Of a stretch of 64,000 nucleotides of DNA, positions 46,163-57,229 are shown piece by piece. Each line of letters opens with the position of its first letter. Position 1 is the first letter of the stretch. Both the position numbers and the translations under genes were made by a program. Source of the DNA: Larix kaempferi (lineage: Eukaryota; Streptophyta; Pinopsida; Pinales; Pinaceae); NCBI GenBank assembly GCA_027924585.1, contig BSBM01000442.1, positions 9,300,001 through 9,364,000 of the forward strand. Reading direction: 5' to 3'. Below the pieces are notes generated by a model that was not told the origin of the DNA, searched no databases, and saw only the letters and a program-made list of their open reading frames with translations.

Positions 46163-46907
46163 TGTTAACACCGAAAAAGTGCTCACTAGCTCATTTCCTT
46201 ATTCACATGACCCATTTGTCCACTTTTTCACCATTCGAGCCTCTAAAGCCACCAAAAGGTCACCAAAAGACTTTAATACACCCCTTTTCCCACTCAAAAT
46301 GAATATTTTTCCTCAAAAAGCATAAAAAACCCTCAACAAGGGTCTAGAATTCCCAAAAATATTAAAAAGGGAATAAAAATATTCAAAATATTCAAAAAAG
46401 AAAAAAGGAGGGAAAAGGTACCTAAACCATGTTGGTCAATACCATTGGTTTCCTCAAAACCATAATGGTATTCCCCACCACCAAAAACTATAAAAAGGTG
46501 GTAGGGGCTCCTCACTTTCTATCCATCCATCATCCTATCCTCATGCTACCAAAATCCCTTTTGAGCATTGCCCACCTTTTTGAGCTTTGCACAAACCAGG
46601 AAGCATTGGAGAAGAAGGGACCTTTGGAGCTTGGAGCTGCTCACCCTTGGAGCTACTCAACAATCTTCACCACTTGGAGGTATTACCATTGCAAGCACTT
46701 GCTTTACCCTATTCTTAATACAAAATCGTTTCTTTTACATATTATCAATTGTTTTGCTTTCTATAATATTTCCATTATTTTCTTATTTACTTCACATAGA
46801 TCCATGATTAATATAGTTTAGATTAGTTTGTTATTTATTTCTATTGAAACTGCTGCTACTAGTTAGCAGGTGCCCATTGCACTAAGCTTGGTTGCAAAAC
46901 CAAGCCA
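46163..46907 (+). repeat. T2 5' LTR
   Basis: Begins TGTTAACACCGAAAAAG. The start matches the 3' LTR at 57230 and, less closely, the M1 LTR. The end is placed near CAAGCCA, just after the hairpin CTTGGTTGCAAAACCAAG, with an uncertainty of a few bases. Confidence 0.75.
46489..46498 (+). promoter_or_regulatory. TATA box in T2 LTR
   Basis: TATAAAAAGG about 325 bp into the LTR, in the same context (CCACCACC upstream) as the M1 TATA box. Confidence 0.65.
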
Positions 46908-46915
46908 ATAGTTTT

Positions 46916-46931
46916 TGGCGACTCCGCTGGC
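46916..46931 (+). other. Primer-binding site of T2 (tRNA-Arg type)
   Basis: TGGCGACTCCGCTGGC resembles the TGGCGACTC-type primer site, complementary to a tRNA-Arg, described for Ogre/Tat elements. The assignment is from memory of the family. Confidence 0.65.
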
Positions 46932-47139
46932 TTTGAATTCTTAGATCTCAAATTTTTGCTTTAGATCTTAGTTTTTGTTAGTTTTAGTTAGTTTAATTCA
47001 TAGATCTGCCATCCTAGACAATAGATCCATTGCTATTCTAGATCTTGGCGCCTTCTATTGCCATTAACAGCCTGGAATTTTCATTTTCGGGTTCATTTTT
47101 CGGCGTCCGTTTTTGGCTTTCGCATCGCGGTTTTTTGCC

Positions 47140-47400
47140 TGGCAGTCGTGCGACTCATCGCAACTTTTTGGCCTTTTTCCGCACGGCTCACTGCGGCTTC
47201 ACGGCCAATTTACGCGCTGCACATCGCGGCTTCGCGGCCATTTGCAGCGCTACACATCGCGACTGTGTGACGAAAACCCGCGCTACACATCGCGGCTTCG
47301 CGACTGTGCGACTGTGTGATAGGAGTCCGCGCTGCACATCGCAGCTTTGCGGCCGAAACCCACACGGTCTATCGCGGCTGTTCTCCTGAAACCCGCGATG
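47140..47400. repeat. CpG-rich leader repeat of T2
   Basis: About six imperfect units of 35-45 bp built on GCGCTACACATCGCGGCTTCGCG. In one frame they give a HRGF-type peptide repeat, probably incidental. It lies between the primer site and gag. Confidence 0.65.
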
Positions 47401-48580
47401 CATTTTTTTTCAATTCGGCCAATTTCTTGAAAAATATTTTTTCCTGTATTTTCTGCCCATTTAGCACATTTTACAGTATTAAAATTCCTGCATTTTTTAT
47501 AGCCATATAAATCTTTTACTATTTAGAATGCTCCTTTAAAAAGTCTTTTTAAAAATTTTCAGAAATTGAAACAGAGATTTTTTCTGCATTTTAGCTAGAT
47601 CAAGGTTTTACTGTTTATTTGCTCAATACTTTTCCCAAGCAATTTTTAAGAAAACCATTTATTTCTTGAAGTATTCATATTATTTGCTTTCCTATTTCAA
47701 AGATCCATTATTTTTGAATAGTTGTTTCAAAGCATTTACATTTCAATTTCAGTTTAAATACCACACTTGCACCCACTCTGACACATAATTTAAACTGAGC
47801 CTTAAAATTTACCCTAAATTCAACCAACTTTTAACCACACTTGGGGAGCACTTAAAAGAACTTTGTAGTTAGGTAGAATTGAGGGGATAGGTGTTCCAAT
47901 AACACCCCTCAGTTATTACATTTGAGACATAGTTGTTGTCCATTAGGGAACCAAAATCCCCTAGTATTTTTTGGCACGGTCACAACCAGTTTATCGGAAG
48001 GCCTCTCCCCTAGGAGGGTTGAAGTCGCCAGAGTTGTTCCGTAGCCTGAGTGGAATACCGCAATCCATTCAGTAACCAAAGGCTACTTCTCACAGTTCTT
48101 GGGGTATCCCTGTATGGGGATACTGCGGTAAAAGGACCAAACGACAGATTCACCTTTTCTGAACGTGTCATGAACAGGGTATCCTAGTTTCCACTCTTTA
48201 GGATTGTCTACCCGGTTTCCCCCGCAGTAGGGGGAGATCTAGCCATTGATTCAACACTCTATATCATCTGACTTGGATTTCATCACCTTGCAAGGGATAT
48301 CGTTTGTTGACTCACAATACTTCTAGTTAGGTGTTTGCATGATACATTACCCACCTTTTGGTCTAGTAGCACCTCTTTTTGGTAGAAACTGTTTGACTGT
48401 TGGTATTCTGACCAATTTTGTTGCATCCCTCCACTTATTATAGCACAGCTGCTATAATAAGTGCTTTTTTAGGTTGATTTTTTGGCCTGAGGGCCTTTAT
48501 TTTCACTCCCCTTTTTGCACTCATTGTTGCATTAGGGTTTCGAGTTTTTTACATCACCACCTTACAATGAAAATTTTTAA
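47401..48580. other. T2 leader, non-coding
   Basis: No gene seen. A small inverted repeat occurs at the start of a GGGGTATCC / GGGGATAC stretch near 48101-48123. The region is likely the 5' untranslated leader, which is typically long in this clade. Confidence 0.5.
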
Positions 48581-50750
48581 ACAAAAACCATATTTCTCAC
48601 CATTGAGAATTTTAGACGATCTCGTCGTCTTCAGGATGAACCCCCAGAGTTCAGTCTACTTCGCTCTCCACGTCACCGACATCGAGCCTTATCCCTTGAC
48701 TCTACACGTCCTCGGCCAAACATACAATCATCCGATTCTGACACGCCTCACTTCACATCTGATTCTGAGGCTGAATCTGAAAACCCTACCGAGTTATTAC
48801 CAACCAACCTCATGGTTGGAACACAATTTGACCCACTTTTTACCAGTACCATTGGAGATACATCCACAAACCCTTCCACTACTGTGCCATCTATGGTAAC
48901 AACAACCCCTCTAGGAATGCCTAATATGGGGGACACTCCACCTTTAGGAATGCCCAAGATAGGACTACCTCCTATTATGGGTATGCCAAACATAGGGGTC
49001 ACACCCCCTCTCATTACCATAACCCAGATCCCAGGAATTCCTGGCACTATTCCTAACCCCAGTGTAACCCATGTTGCACTTGGAAACGCTGGCCTATACC
49101 AAACCACAGCAGTTGGAGGACACATACCTTCAATACCTAGCATACCCTTAGGGGCTACTGGACCACTACATAATGACACCATGCATAGTTATGTCCCAGT
49201 CACTACGCCACACCCATCTGCTAGTTCACCTTACATGGCTAGTATGAACTTACCAGACTTAGCCAGGCTAACCAATGATCCTATACGACACAACCCTACA
49301 TGGCCACCCATGCCTACGAAGCTCCCCTCGGACATACCCAAGTTTGAAGGAAAACCTGGGGAGGACCCTCAAAACCATATAATATCTTTTCACCTATGGT
49401 GTTCATATAACTCCATAGTGGATGACTCCATTCGTCTAAGACTATTACAACGAACCTTCACTGGCTCTGCAGCCAAGTGGTACATCGAACAACCACATGG
49501 GACCCACCAGACTTTTACGTCTCTCGCCTCCACTTTCCTTCAGTTTTTTCAGCTACCTGTACGTTATGATGCAGGAGTTGAAATACTGTTGTCTTGCAGA
49601 CAAAACACAGCTACCCACATCACGGACCACATCCATGAGTGGCGCAAGCGTCGTAGCCTTTGTAAGATTAAACTAGATGATCGGATATTTTTGGATTGGT
49701 TCCTTAAATCACTCCTACCCCTTATAGCAAAAGACGTCGCTTTCGAACAACCCCAATCAGAGGAAGAAGCTATCCTAAAAGCTCAACAATTCAACCTAAT
49801 TTACGCCCAATCAGGCTATCTCTACACCATCATACCAGATACCCCACAAGGCGATTCTTCACGCGGTGACGTGCCAGGGGCATCACATGCCACCGATGGT
49901 ATTATTGGCCAAGTCACACCGCACATTAAACCTTTTAGTATGGTGAGCACCATAAATGCCCAGACCTCTCTAGGGCTACATCTAATTCTGGAGCGACAAC
50001 TTCGTACGCTCCAACGAATCAGACTCATCACACTCATGGACCCTCTTGTCCACAACATTGCTATGGGAAAGCGCCATCGGCATATGTACCACCCACATAC
50101 TATAACCAACCAGCTACCCAGAACCCAATACAATTCCCGCCACAACCAATGTATTACCCACAGTAAGCTGCAACAGCTAACCCAACACCTCCAATAGCTC
50201 AGGGTTACCAACAACCCCAGCAGGTAACTGGACCACCTCCAGCCCCACCAGCTTATTATCCACCGCAACCTGCTCCCGCACCTACGGTAAACCAAAATCC
50301 TCCTGTTTCTCAAGGGCAAGTGTACACACAACACAATCAGCCCCAACATCAAAACAACCAGTGCAACCAGGGTGGACAACAAAACCGTGGAAGAGGACGT
50401 AACCGCGGAAACAACCAACAACATCAGCAAGGTCCACCACATAATAACAACGCTGCTCCTCCCAACCAAAATATGGATCGTCATCCCAAGCAGCCCAAAA
50501 ACACTAATCTGAGAACAAACCAGCCATGTTCTATATGTGGAGTCTATGGACACTACACTCATAACTGCCCCCACTTAGAGAAAGCACGTCAACTTTGGAC
50601 TGACAATGCCCAACGCCAGGGCCACGCTGGACAGCCAGCTCCACCTCATCAACCGCAACCCATGGTATTACAAAACCCCTTACCAACCCAAGGCATAGTG
50701 AACACTCAGCCGTTGGCTCCCCCTCAAGGAAACGTGCCCCCACAACACCA
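48581..50750 (+). pseudogene. gag of T2
   Basis: The frame opens near 48582 with no good ATG; the first internal Met is at 48812, but a coding-like stretch (RRLQDEPPEFSLL, SDSDTPHFTSDSEAESE) lies upstream in the same frame. The Pro/Met-rich repeat GMPNMGDTPPLGMPKIG is at about 48915-48990. The gag domain at about 49330-49810 has FEGKPGEDPQNHIISF and LLQRTFTGSAAKWYIEQ. A frameshift near 49960 and a stop near 50195 interrupt it. The frame resumes with a Gln/Asn/Pro-rich stretch and the zinc knuckle CSICGVYGHYTHNC (about 50530-50570). Confidence 0.75.
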
Positions 50751-51625
50751 GATCACGTATGTCGCTCCTGATCAACCCATGTTAAACTTAGGTACCCACC
50801 ACTTGTTAATGATGTCATCCGCCGATGTCAACCTCCAAACCCGTCGAAACCAATATGGCTCCACCCCTGAAGCCCCTCCCACCGATAAAAACACTAACGC
50901 TCATCCTACTGATCAGACGTTACGTATACCTCCGATTCCACTCGATGGTGTTGCTAAAGAACCTCGCTTCCCACTTCATCGCATCAACAATAACCCCAAT
51001 GGTCACACTGCATCGAATTACAGCATTGTAGATGACTTAGCCCAGTCTCTCGCATCCATGTCTGCTTTAGAAGTCTTAAAAAACTGTCCTTCACAGCGCA
51101 AGACTTTGCTCTCTGCCATTGGTGCTATTGACCCCAATGATTCACAACTGATGGCATTCGATTCAGACCAGTCCAAACCACACCTGCCTTCCTCTTTAGC
51201 ATTCCAAGTTTTTGTTTCTGTTCGGAATCTTGTCATCCATCAGTGCATTATCGATGAAGGTGCCTCTACATGCATTATGTCCACATTCGTTTGGCAGAAG
51301 TTGGATCCCCTACTCTCCACCAGTCCACCACTGCATTGTGAGCCTACGACGGCCGTTTGGCTCAACCCCAAGGTCTCTTAGTTAATGTCCCTATCCAGCT
51401 GGCTGGTAAAACTGTGCTCATTGACATAGAGGTCATCAATGCCCAACTTGATTATAACCTCCTACTTGGTTGCAGCTATATGTATGCCATGCGGGCGGTT
51501 GCCTCATCCGTTTTTCGTACCATGATGTTCCCCCATGACGGATGCTAGGTCAAGGTTGAACAACTCACCTATTACGATCCCAAGGCCCCCGCTGCACCTG
51601 AAAATGTTCTCCCCATGATTGAATA
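50751..51625 (+). pseudogene. Protease region of T2
   Basis: LAQSLASMSALEVLKNCP is followed by QVFVSVRNLVIHQCIIDEGASTCIMS; the DEGA (about 51250) is the expected aspartic protease active site (DxGA). A frameshift near 51340-51360 leads to a second segment with VNVPIQLAGKTVLIDIEV and DYNLLLGCSYMYAM, the C-terminal half of the protease fold. A stop at 51546 and another near 51624 follow. Confidence 0.7.
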
Positions 51626-52680
51626 ACTTTTTTGTGGTGCAACTACCTCATTTGTTTTCTCCGTGGGACCCGGACTTTACACCGAATCACCTATGACTTC
51701 CAAATTTCCATCGATCCCACCACCATTACCGATAACAAAAACATCGGATTTGTGCACCCTGTCGCACACCACACAACAACCTTCGTCAATACCACAAACA
51801 CCCACAGTGCCTACTCATATTGGCACAACGCCAATTCACACTATCCCATTTTTGTTCCCATTTTCCGGAGTTGTCAGTTCGCCAGTAATGGCTACACTCA
51901 ACCTTCCTGGCTTAACAATAGGGATACCTGTATGGTACTTACCTGCTCCAAGACCCCCGCCGACTCTGACTGTTATTTTACAGTCGGTACAACCTATCCC
52001 TACTACCAACCACCCACCCCCTCCCGTCACACATCTGCAAAATTGACCTCCCCCAATAGTGACTACGGCATCAACATCCAGATATGATCCACCTTCGTTA
52101 CGAAACACAGGGGGCAGAGGCCCACCAACTTATCACACTGGACTCATAAATCGCACCCCCCCAGCAACCCCCAAGGTAGTTAAAAACCCCCCAGCAATTC
52201 GTATTCCCCCTAAGTGCTCGTTGTGTGACAACATAGGCCATGCCACTCATCAATGTCCACAATTACCTACACTCCAGGAACACATAAATATGTTGGATGA
52301 CGACATCGACATTCCAGTAGTAAGACTTGAGCCACCTCCTCAGCCTTGCGACAAAACACTCTGCACTAACCACCCTTGTGCGATATGCGGCATTTATGGC
52401 CATTATTCACACCACTGCCCTGATCTCCCAGATTATAGAGAAGCCTTGTATGAGATGAATAACGTCGACCTCGAGATATCACCTCTTCTCATTGAGGAAA
52501 TTCATCCCACACCATCTTCCTCCTTGGAAGAAATTAACACCATTTACACAATTTCCACTGGATATCCCTCTATCCGGTCGACCTCTCCCATTCATCCCTT
52601 CGACACACATGTTCAACCCTTACAAATCGACATTTCCACCACAAATGGAAAACCTGAGCTCATCTCGCTAGGCGCATCAT
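51626..52680 (+). pseudogene. T2 linker with two additional zinc knuckles
   Basis: In the same frame as the protease C-terminal half, with a stop at 52044-52046. It is Pro/Thr-rich, then contains KCSLCDNIGHATHQCP (about 52210) and HPCAICGIYGHYSHHCPD (about 52370), both CCHC knuckles (CX2CX4HX4C) like that of gag. A Ser/Thr-rich linker leads to the RT. These knuckles lie between protease and RT, not at the usual gag C-terminus. Their role is unknown; nucleic-acid binding is the obvious guess. Confidence 0.65.
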
Positions 52681-53030
52681 GCACTCAAGCAGAAACTCAG
52701 GCATATAAGGAACTCTCCCAAGAGTTTCGTGATGTCTTCGCCTTGTCCTACACCGAGATGCCCGGCCTCGATCCTAAAATTATGGAACATCACATCGACA
52801 AACATGTCCACCCAAAAAAATTTACTGAAGGGGACCTCGTCCTTGCCTACGATCAAGCTCATGACAAAACCGGGAAAGGAAAGTTTGTGTCCATGTGGCA
52901 AGGCCCATATATTATACACACTTGTCTCGGACAGGGGGGAATACATTTTGACCGATTCAGAAGGCAACCCCCTATGAAACCCATGCAACGGGTTGTTCCT
53001 CAAGATATTTTACCCATAGTAAATCTGATG
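52681..53030 (+). pseudogene. T2 deletion junction: RT start fused to integrase C-terminus
   Basis: FRDVFALSYTEMPGLDP and EHHID (the very start of the RT domain) run directly into KHVHPKKFTEGDLVLAYDQ, which is the integrase C-terminal tail. M1 has about 2.4 kb between the same two points (46131 to about 43760), holding RT, RNase H and the integrase core. The join at about 52797-52801 is at GACA, a short sequence plausible at both ends. The frame is preserved across the join and reads on to about 53195, but no catalytic domain remains. Confidence 0.8.
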
Positions 53031-53112
53031 GACACCACCATCCATTATTTTACAGTATTATTTTGTTTTTCACAAAAATTCAAAAAACCTAAATATTTGT
53101 TTTCCCTGCATG

Positions 53113-53540
53113 ACCACAGATGGATCCTGTTCCACTCTGCTACGTCAGTTTCGCTGATGGTGCAAGCTGTTGATCCCCCAATCTGGCCTCAATAGCTTGG
53201 GTAATATACTCCCCTTCACATGAGTTGATCCACATCGACGGAGTGTGTTTAGGTGCTGCCACCAACAACCAAGTTGACTACGATGCCGTGACTGGTCTCT
53301 TGGCCGCAGCTCTCCAAATGAGCATACGTCACCTCAACGTTTTCTTGGACTCACAACTCCTTGTTTCCCAGCTGAACAATGATTACCAGGTACGCGATCC
53401 TGTCTTTTCAAAAAAAAATTGTGCACTAAACAAATGGTTTGACAATTTGAATCCATTTCCTTTACACATGTCCCAAGAAGCCTGAATAGTGTAGTAGACC
53501 ATATGGCCAACAACATTTTGGACTGGCACACCAATCAAAT
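53113..53540 (+). pseudogene. Second (archaeal-type) RNase H of T2
   Basis: VSFADGASC, a stop at about 53175, AWVIYSPSHELIHIDG, NNQVDYDAVTGLL (Glu changed to Asp compared with M1), HLNVFLDSQLLVSQLN, a frameshift near 53405, and NSVVDHMANNILDWH. Homologous along its whole length to 43015-43450 of M1. Confidence 0.72.
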
Positions 53541-53559
53541 CATATCATAAACAAACAAT

Positions 53560-53760
53560 GCATCCACGTGCATAACATGTGCCTCCACAGGCATATATAT
53601 AAACATGACAATGATGCATCCACGTGCAAAACATGTGCCTCCACGGACATACAGAAAATCAAACATGCCTCCACGGACGAACAAAAAACAATGAATGCAT
53701 CCATGTGCGTACATGACTATATACCAACATCATATATATATATATATATATATATCATCA
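53560..53760. repeat. CACGTG-type short repeats and a TA microsatellite
   Basis: Repeats of GCATCCACGTGC and GCCTCCACGGAC match the M1 repeats in reverse orientation. A (TA)n run of about 24 bp follows at 53732-53755. Confidence 0.65.
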
Positions 53761-53879
53761 TAATATAGTCAAAACATGTCATAGGCGCCCTCAGCACCCA
53801 ATATACAAAAATAAATCAGCCGTACAAAAAAGTGCTTCCCCATATGCTCAATAGCATTTGGGGGCAGATACAATATCAT

Positions 53880-54434
53880 CTAATCATCACGGTCCCTCGG
53901 CTCCTCTGGCACCTCCTCCACTGGCCCCACCGGATCATGGCGAGCCCGAACTCTCCTCTCCTCCGACCCCGCTGGAGCATCTCGTAAGCAAATCCTCCCC
54001 TCCACCGACCCTGCCTGATCCTGCCGAGCCCCATCCCTCCACTCGGCTGCCCTCAATGTCGCTCTCAGCAAGATCGAACGCCACTCACAAGGCGCATCGA
54101 AACATCACTCGACAATGTCCCAATCCAGATCCCTCCACCCATCCTCTGGGAACCCTGCTAGAATCATATCAAGTGTCTCTCGGACACCCTCCACAACATC
54201 GTCTCGAGGGCCATCCCCTCGACCATGAGCCCCAAATCCTCGACCATGTGGAGGCGGTACCGCCACAGGAGGTGGAACAACCACCATCGCCCGTCCCCTA
54301 CGAGCCACATAGTCGGTTGGTGGTACAGGACCAACATCTCCACAATCACAAACCCCATGCACATAGCATGGGGGCAGGTCATTAACCGTGCTGAATTTTT
54401 CACATGCGTGATCTGAACCATTTTTTGAGGTCAC
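53880..54434 (-). pseudogene. Antisense ORF remnant of T2 (C-terminal part)
   Basis: Minus strand: DVGPVPPTDYVARRGRAMVV, ETLDMILAGFPEDGWRDLDWDIVE, a stop near 54105, then RATLRAAEWRDGARQ and the acidic end EEVPEEPRDRDD at 53880. It aligns with the C-terminal exon of the M1 antisense ORF (SDEGWRDLDREVVEA). The N-terminal plant-mobile-domain core present in M1 (41117-42120) is absent here: after 54434 the sequence passes into the 149-bp repeats. Confidence 0.6.
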
Positions 54435-54559
54435 ATATCATTTGTATATTTGATTTGATTTGATACACCTAGTATTCTCCCCCCGTGGGTCATCATTTCT
54501 CCCCACCACTGCATCCTTGGCTTGGTGGGCTCACCTTTATTTGTAGCCACTTTTTAACC

Positions 54560-55430
54560 TAGTTATTTGCTTTGACCATTCCAGAGTCCTTATGACCTCC
54601 GTTTTTCGCACCATTTGCACCGCCGGATTCATATTTCTGTGCCCGTGATGATGCTTGAGATCATTTCTCGCTCTCACCAAAAAAATTTGGGCATTCTTTC
54701 CATGCTCCACGCCACCTCGGTTTGCATGCCACATCGACTATTGTCAATTTATTGGCAATTTTTATACCATCGGATTCAGTTTTCTGAACTTGTCTTTATG
54801 CTTGAGATCATTTCTCGCTCTCACGCCCAGATTTTACGGGCATTTTTTACATGCCCCCTCGTCGCCTCGGTTTGCATGCCACAATGGCCGTCATCTGTTT
54901 CTAATGAGTCTTATATCGCCGGATTCAGTTTTCCGCACTCGTGATGATGCTTGAGATCAATTCTCGCTCTCATGCCCAAATTTTTTGAGCATTTTTCCCC
55001 TGCCCCCTCATTGCCTCGGTTTGCGTGCCACATCGGTCATTCTCCATTTTTAACGAGTCTTATATCACCGGATTCAATTTTCTACGCTCGTGATGACACT
55101 TGAGATCATTTCTCGCTCTCATGCCCAGATTTTTTGGGCATTTTTCCCACACCCCCCTTGTTGCCCCGGTTTGCGTGCAACATCGACCGTTCTCCATTTT
55201 TTACGAGTCTTATATCGCCGGATTGAGTTTTCCACGCTCGTGATGATGCTTGAGATCATTTCTCGCTCCCACCCCATAATTTTTGGGCATTGTTTCAAAA
55301 TGCCACTCATCACCTCGATTTGCGGGCCACATTGGCTGTTGCCCCTTTTTGACAATCTTTATGTCACCGGATTCATTATTCCACACACATGATGATGCTT
55401 GAGACCTTTTCTCGCTCTCATCAATCCCTT
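54560..55430. repeat. 149-bp tandem repeat array (six units)
   Basis: The conserved CTTGAGATCATTTCTCGCTC occurs at 54654, 54801, 54950, 55099, 55249 and 55398, a spacing of 147-150 bp. Each unit also has a CGCCGGATTCA block and a CCTCGGTTTGC block. The match of period to a nucleosome unit is suggestive only. Related units occur in M1 at 40320-40640. Confidence 0.85.
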
Positions 55431-56400
55431 TTTGTTCGGTATAATTTTACCACTTTTTTGGGCCAAGCAATCCCTTTTACGAAAAAGGCACTTAGGGAGT
55501 TTCTATTAAGCTCTTTTCTGACTCCTAAAACAATGAAAAGATCGCCGAGCAACCTTGCTTCCTTTCATGCTCGCTAAACGTATATGAAAGGGCGTCTACC
55601 TGGTATAAGTTTACCCCTTTTTCGGACCTTGTAGACTAATTATGAAAAAGGAATACTCTAGGAACATCGACTAGAAGAGTTCTCCATTTGCATCATTTTA
55701 TGATTTTTCGGGCCTTGGAGACTAACTCACGAAAAATAACACCAATGGAGTCCACTTACCGCTTTCAGACTCTATAAACATGAAAGCGACCACGAACAAT
55801 CACCATCCTGGGCTCGTAAAACCAACAGGACAGTACTCACAACCACTGTAGAGTCTTCTTATCATTTTCAAACTCCTTAAAAATGAAAGCACCCATGAGC
55901 ACGAACAATCCTGGGCTCATAAAATCCACAGGACAGTACCATTTCAGAGCACACTTTTATCCCTTCTTGGAGCTCATTAAAACTACGAAGAAGGACCCAA
56001 TGGTTCTTCTTGGCGCCACAATAGATCACGTCTACTCATATGGAAGCTTCCCAATTTTGGTCGCCTTTGTTCAGAGTATTCTGCATGATGTCACCCTGAG
56101 AATCCCTCAACAACACCCATCAGCTCGTCCCCTCAGTAAATACATACCCTTCAGTCCCTAACAGCTATGATCCACGCACCTACAAGTCAGTTCCCTACGC
56201 TGCCAGGTCAACCATGTCATCATGCTCTGAACAAAGGAAGTTTGAGTCTACCCACTCTATGACCCCAGTTACTTCCCATCCCCACAAGAATGTCAGTCCT
56301 ACCATCAGTACGACCACACTTCAGTTCTACACCTCGTGCTCCTATCAAGGAAACATCATTGCCTTGTTAGTTGCTGGTCTCCCTCTGTCGACGACAACCA
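55431..56400. other. T2 3' region, non-coding
   Basis: No supported gene. It matches, inverted, M1 sequence at 36952-37320 and 23650-23769, including an approximately 100-bp unit present at least twice (CATGAAAGCGACCACGAAC and AATGAAAGCACCCATGAGC). Confidence 0.6.
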
Positions 56401-56860
56401 AGTTTATTCCAGAGGATAGACCTAGAGGTCCCTGTGTCTTGGACTCATCACCATTTATGATGAGTGCCTACGAATCATTTCGAGAGGAGTCATCGGTGCC
56501 TCTCCAAATGGTTGTTTCTCACATGATCGACTTCAACACCTTGATCGCATCATTGAGACTCGCATAGGGTATTGGTCCGTTCAGTTATTTGTTCAAGACC
56601 CCGGATACCACCTGATTCTTCCACATTTGAGAGTCTATTTATGGAAACAACCAGTTACATTTTTTCTATAGATATCCGGGTTGCGCATGGCAATAATATT
56701 CAGATGTACCCCAGTTTTATACTCCCTCGAGTATACAGTTACATGTACATGTACTTCTCAGAGATGACTCTCATTCTTTGAGCCCCTACAGATGTTGGAC
56801 ACCTTCAGTTTCAGCAGCTCATCAACCCTTCTGAGACCTTATTCAGAACGGTTGATGCTT
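56401..56860 (+). pseudogene. Conserved sense ORF remnant in T2 3' region, function unknown
   Basis: The frame from about 56410 includes RSLCLGLITIYDECLRII, SPNGCFSHDRLQHLDRIIE and WSVQLFVQDPGY, then changes frame and shows LPRVYSYMYMYFSEM and GHLQFQQLINPSE. It aligns with M1 22667-23190. I do not recognise the protein. It lies about 0.4-0.8 kb upstream of the polypurine tract, on the sense strand, outside the usual pol genes. Confidence 0.45.
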
Positions 56861-57217
56861 TATTCCAGTGTATCAGTTATTGAGATTAGTCATGTTATGA
56901 TCATGAGTACATCCCCAAATGATGTCCCCTCTGGACCATTATGATGCACCAACAGATTTTTTATGTATTTTTTCAGGTCCCCCTTATTGGGACTAATTGT
57001 TATATGTCTTGATACGAGCATGGGTATGCCCGCCTCGTCCATTATCAGAGATTATTCCTCATTCATATTGAGGCCATGTAATATTGTTTATTTTGCAGCT
57101 TCCAAGGGCCGTGGATCTAGTCTCGAATCGGTCTCTTCTCTTCCCCAAACCCCAGAAAAAATGACAAAAGAACTATGATGTCTATCGGCCATACGATGAG
57201 CTCTTGCTCTCACACAT
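56861..57217. other. T2 sequence upstream of the polypurine tract
   Basis: No gene seen. It matches M1 22393-22650 in inverse orientation (shared GATACGAGCATGGGTATGCCCG and TCTATCGGCCATA blocks). Confidence 0.5.
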
Positions 57218-57229
57218 CAGGGGGTAATC
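57216..57229 (+). other. Polypurine tract of T2
   Basis: ATCAGGGGGTAATC lies directly before the LTR start TGTTAACACCC. Confidence 0.65.

Noticed and set aside
47045-47389. Frame with HRGF-type repeats
   Set aside because: The frame follows CpG-rich leader repeats, other frames of the same stretch are also open, and it precedes gag where an untranslated leader is expected.
49822-50574. 250-codon minus-strand frame rich in Leu/Val/Trp
   Set aside because: It lies antisense to gag with its zinc knuckle. The apparent membrane-like composition is the complement of a Gln/Asn/Pro-rich coding strand.
53858-54385. Pro-rich 175-codon + strand frame in T2
   Set aside because: It overlaps the antisense ORF remnant, which has a homologue in M1. 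The Pro/His/Ser-rich composition is what the complement of an Arg/Glu/Gly-rich acidic frame would give.
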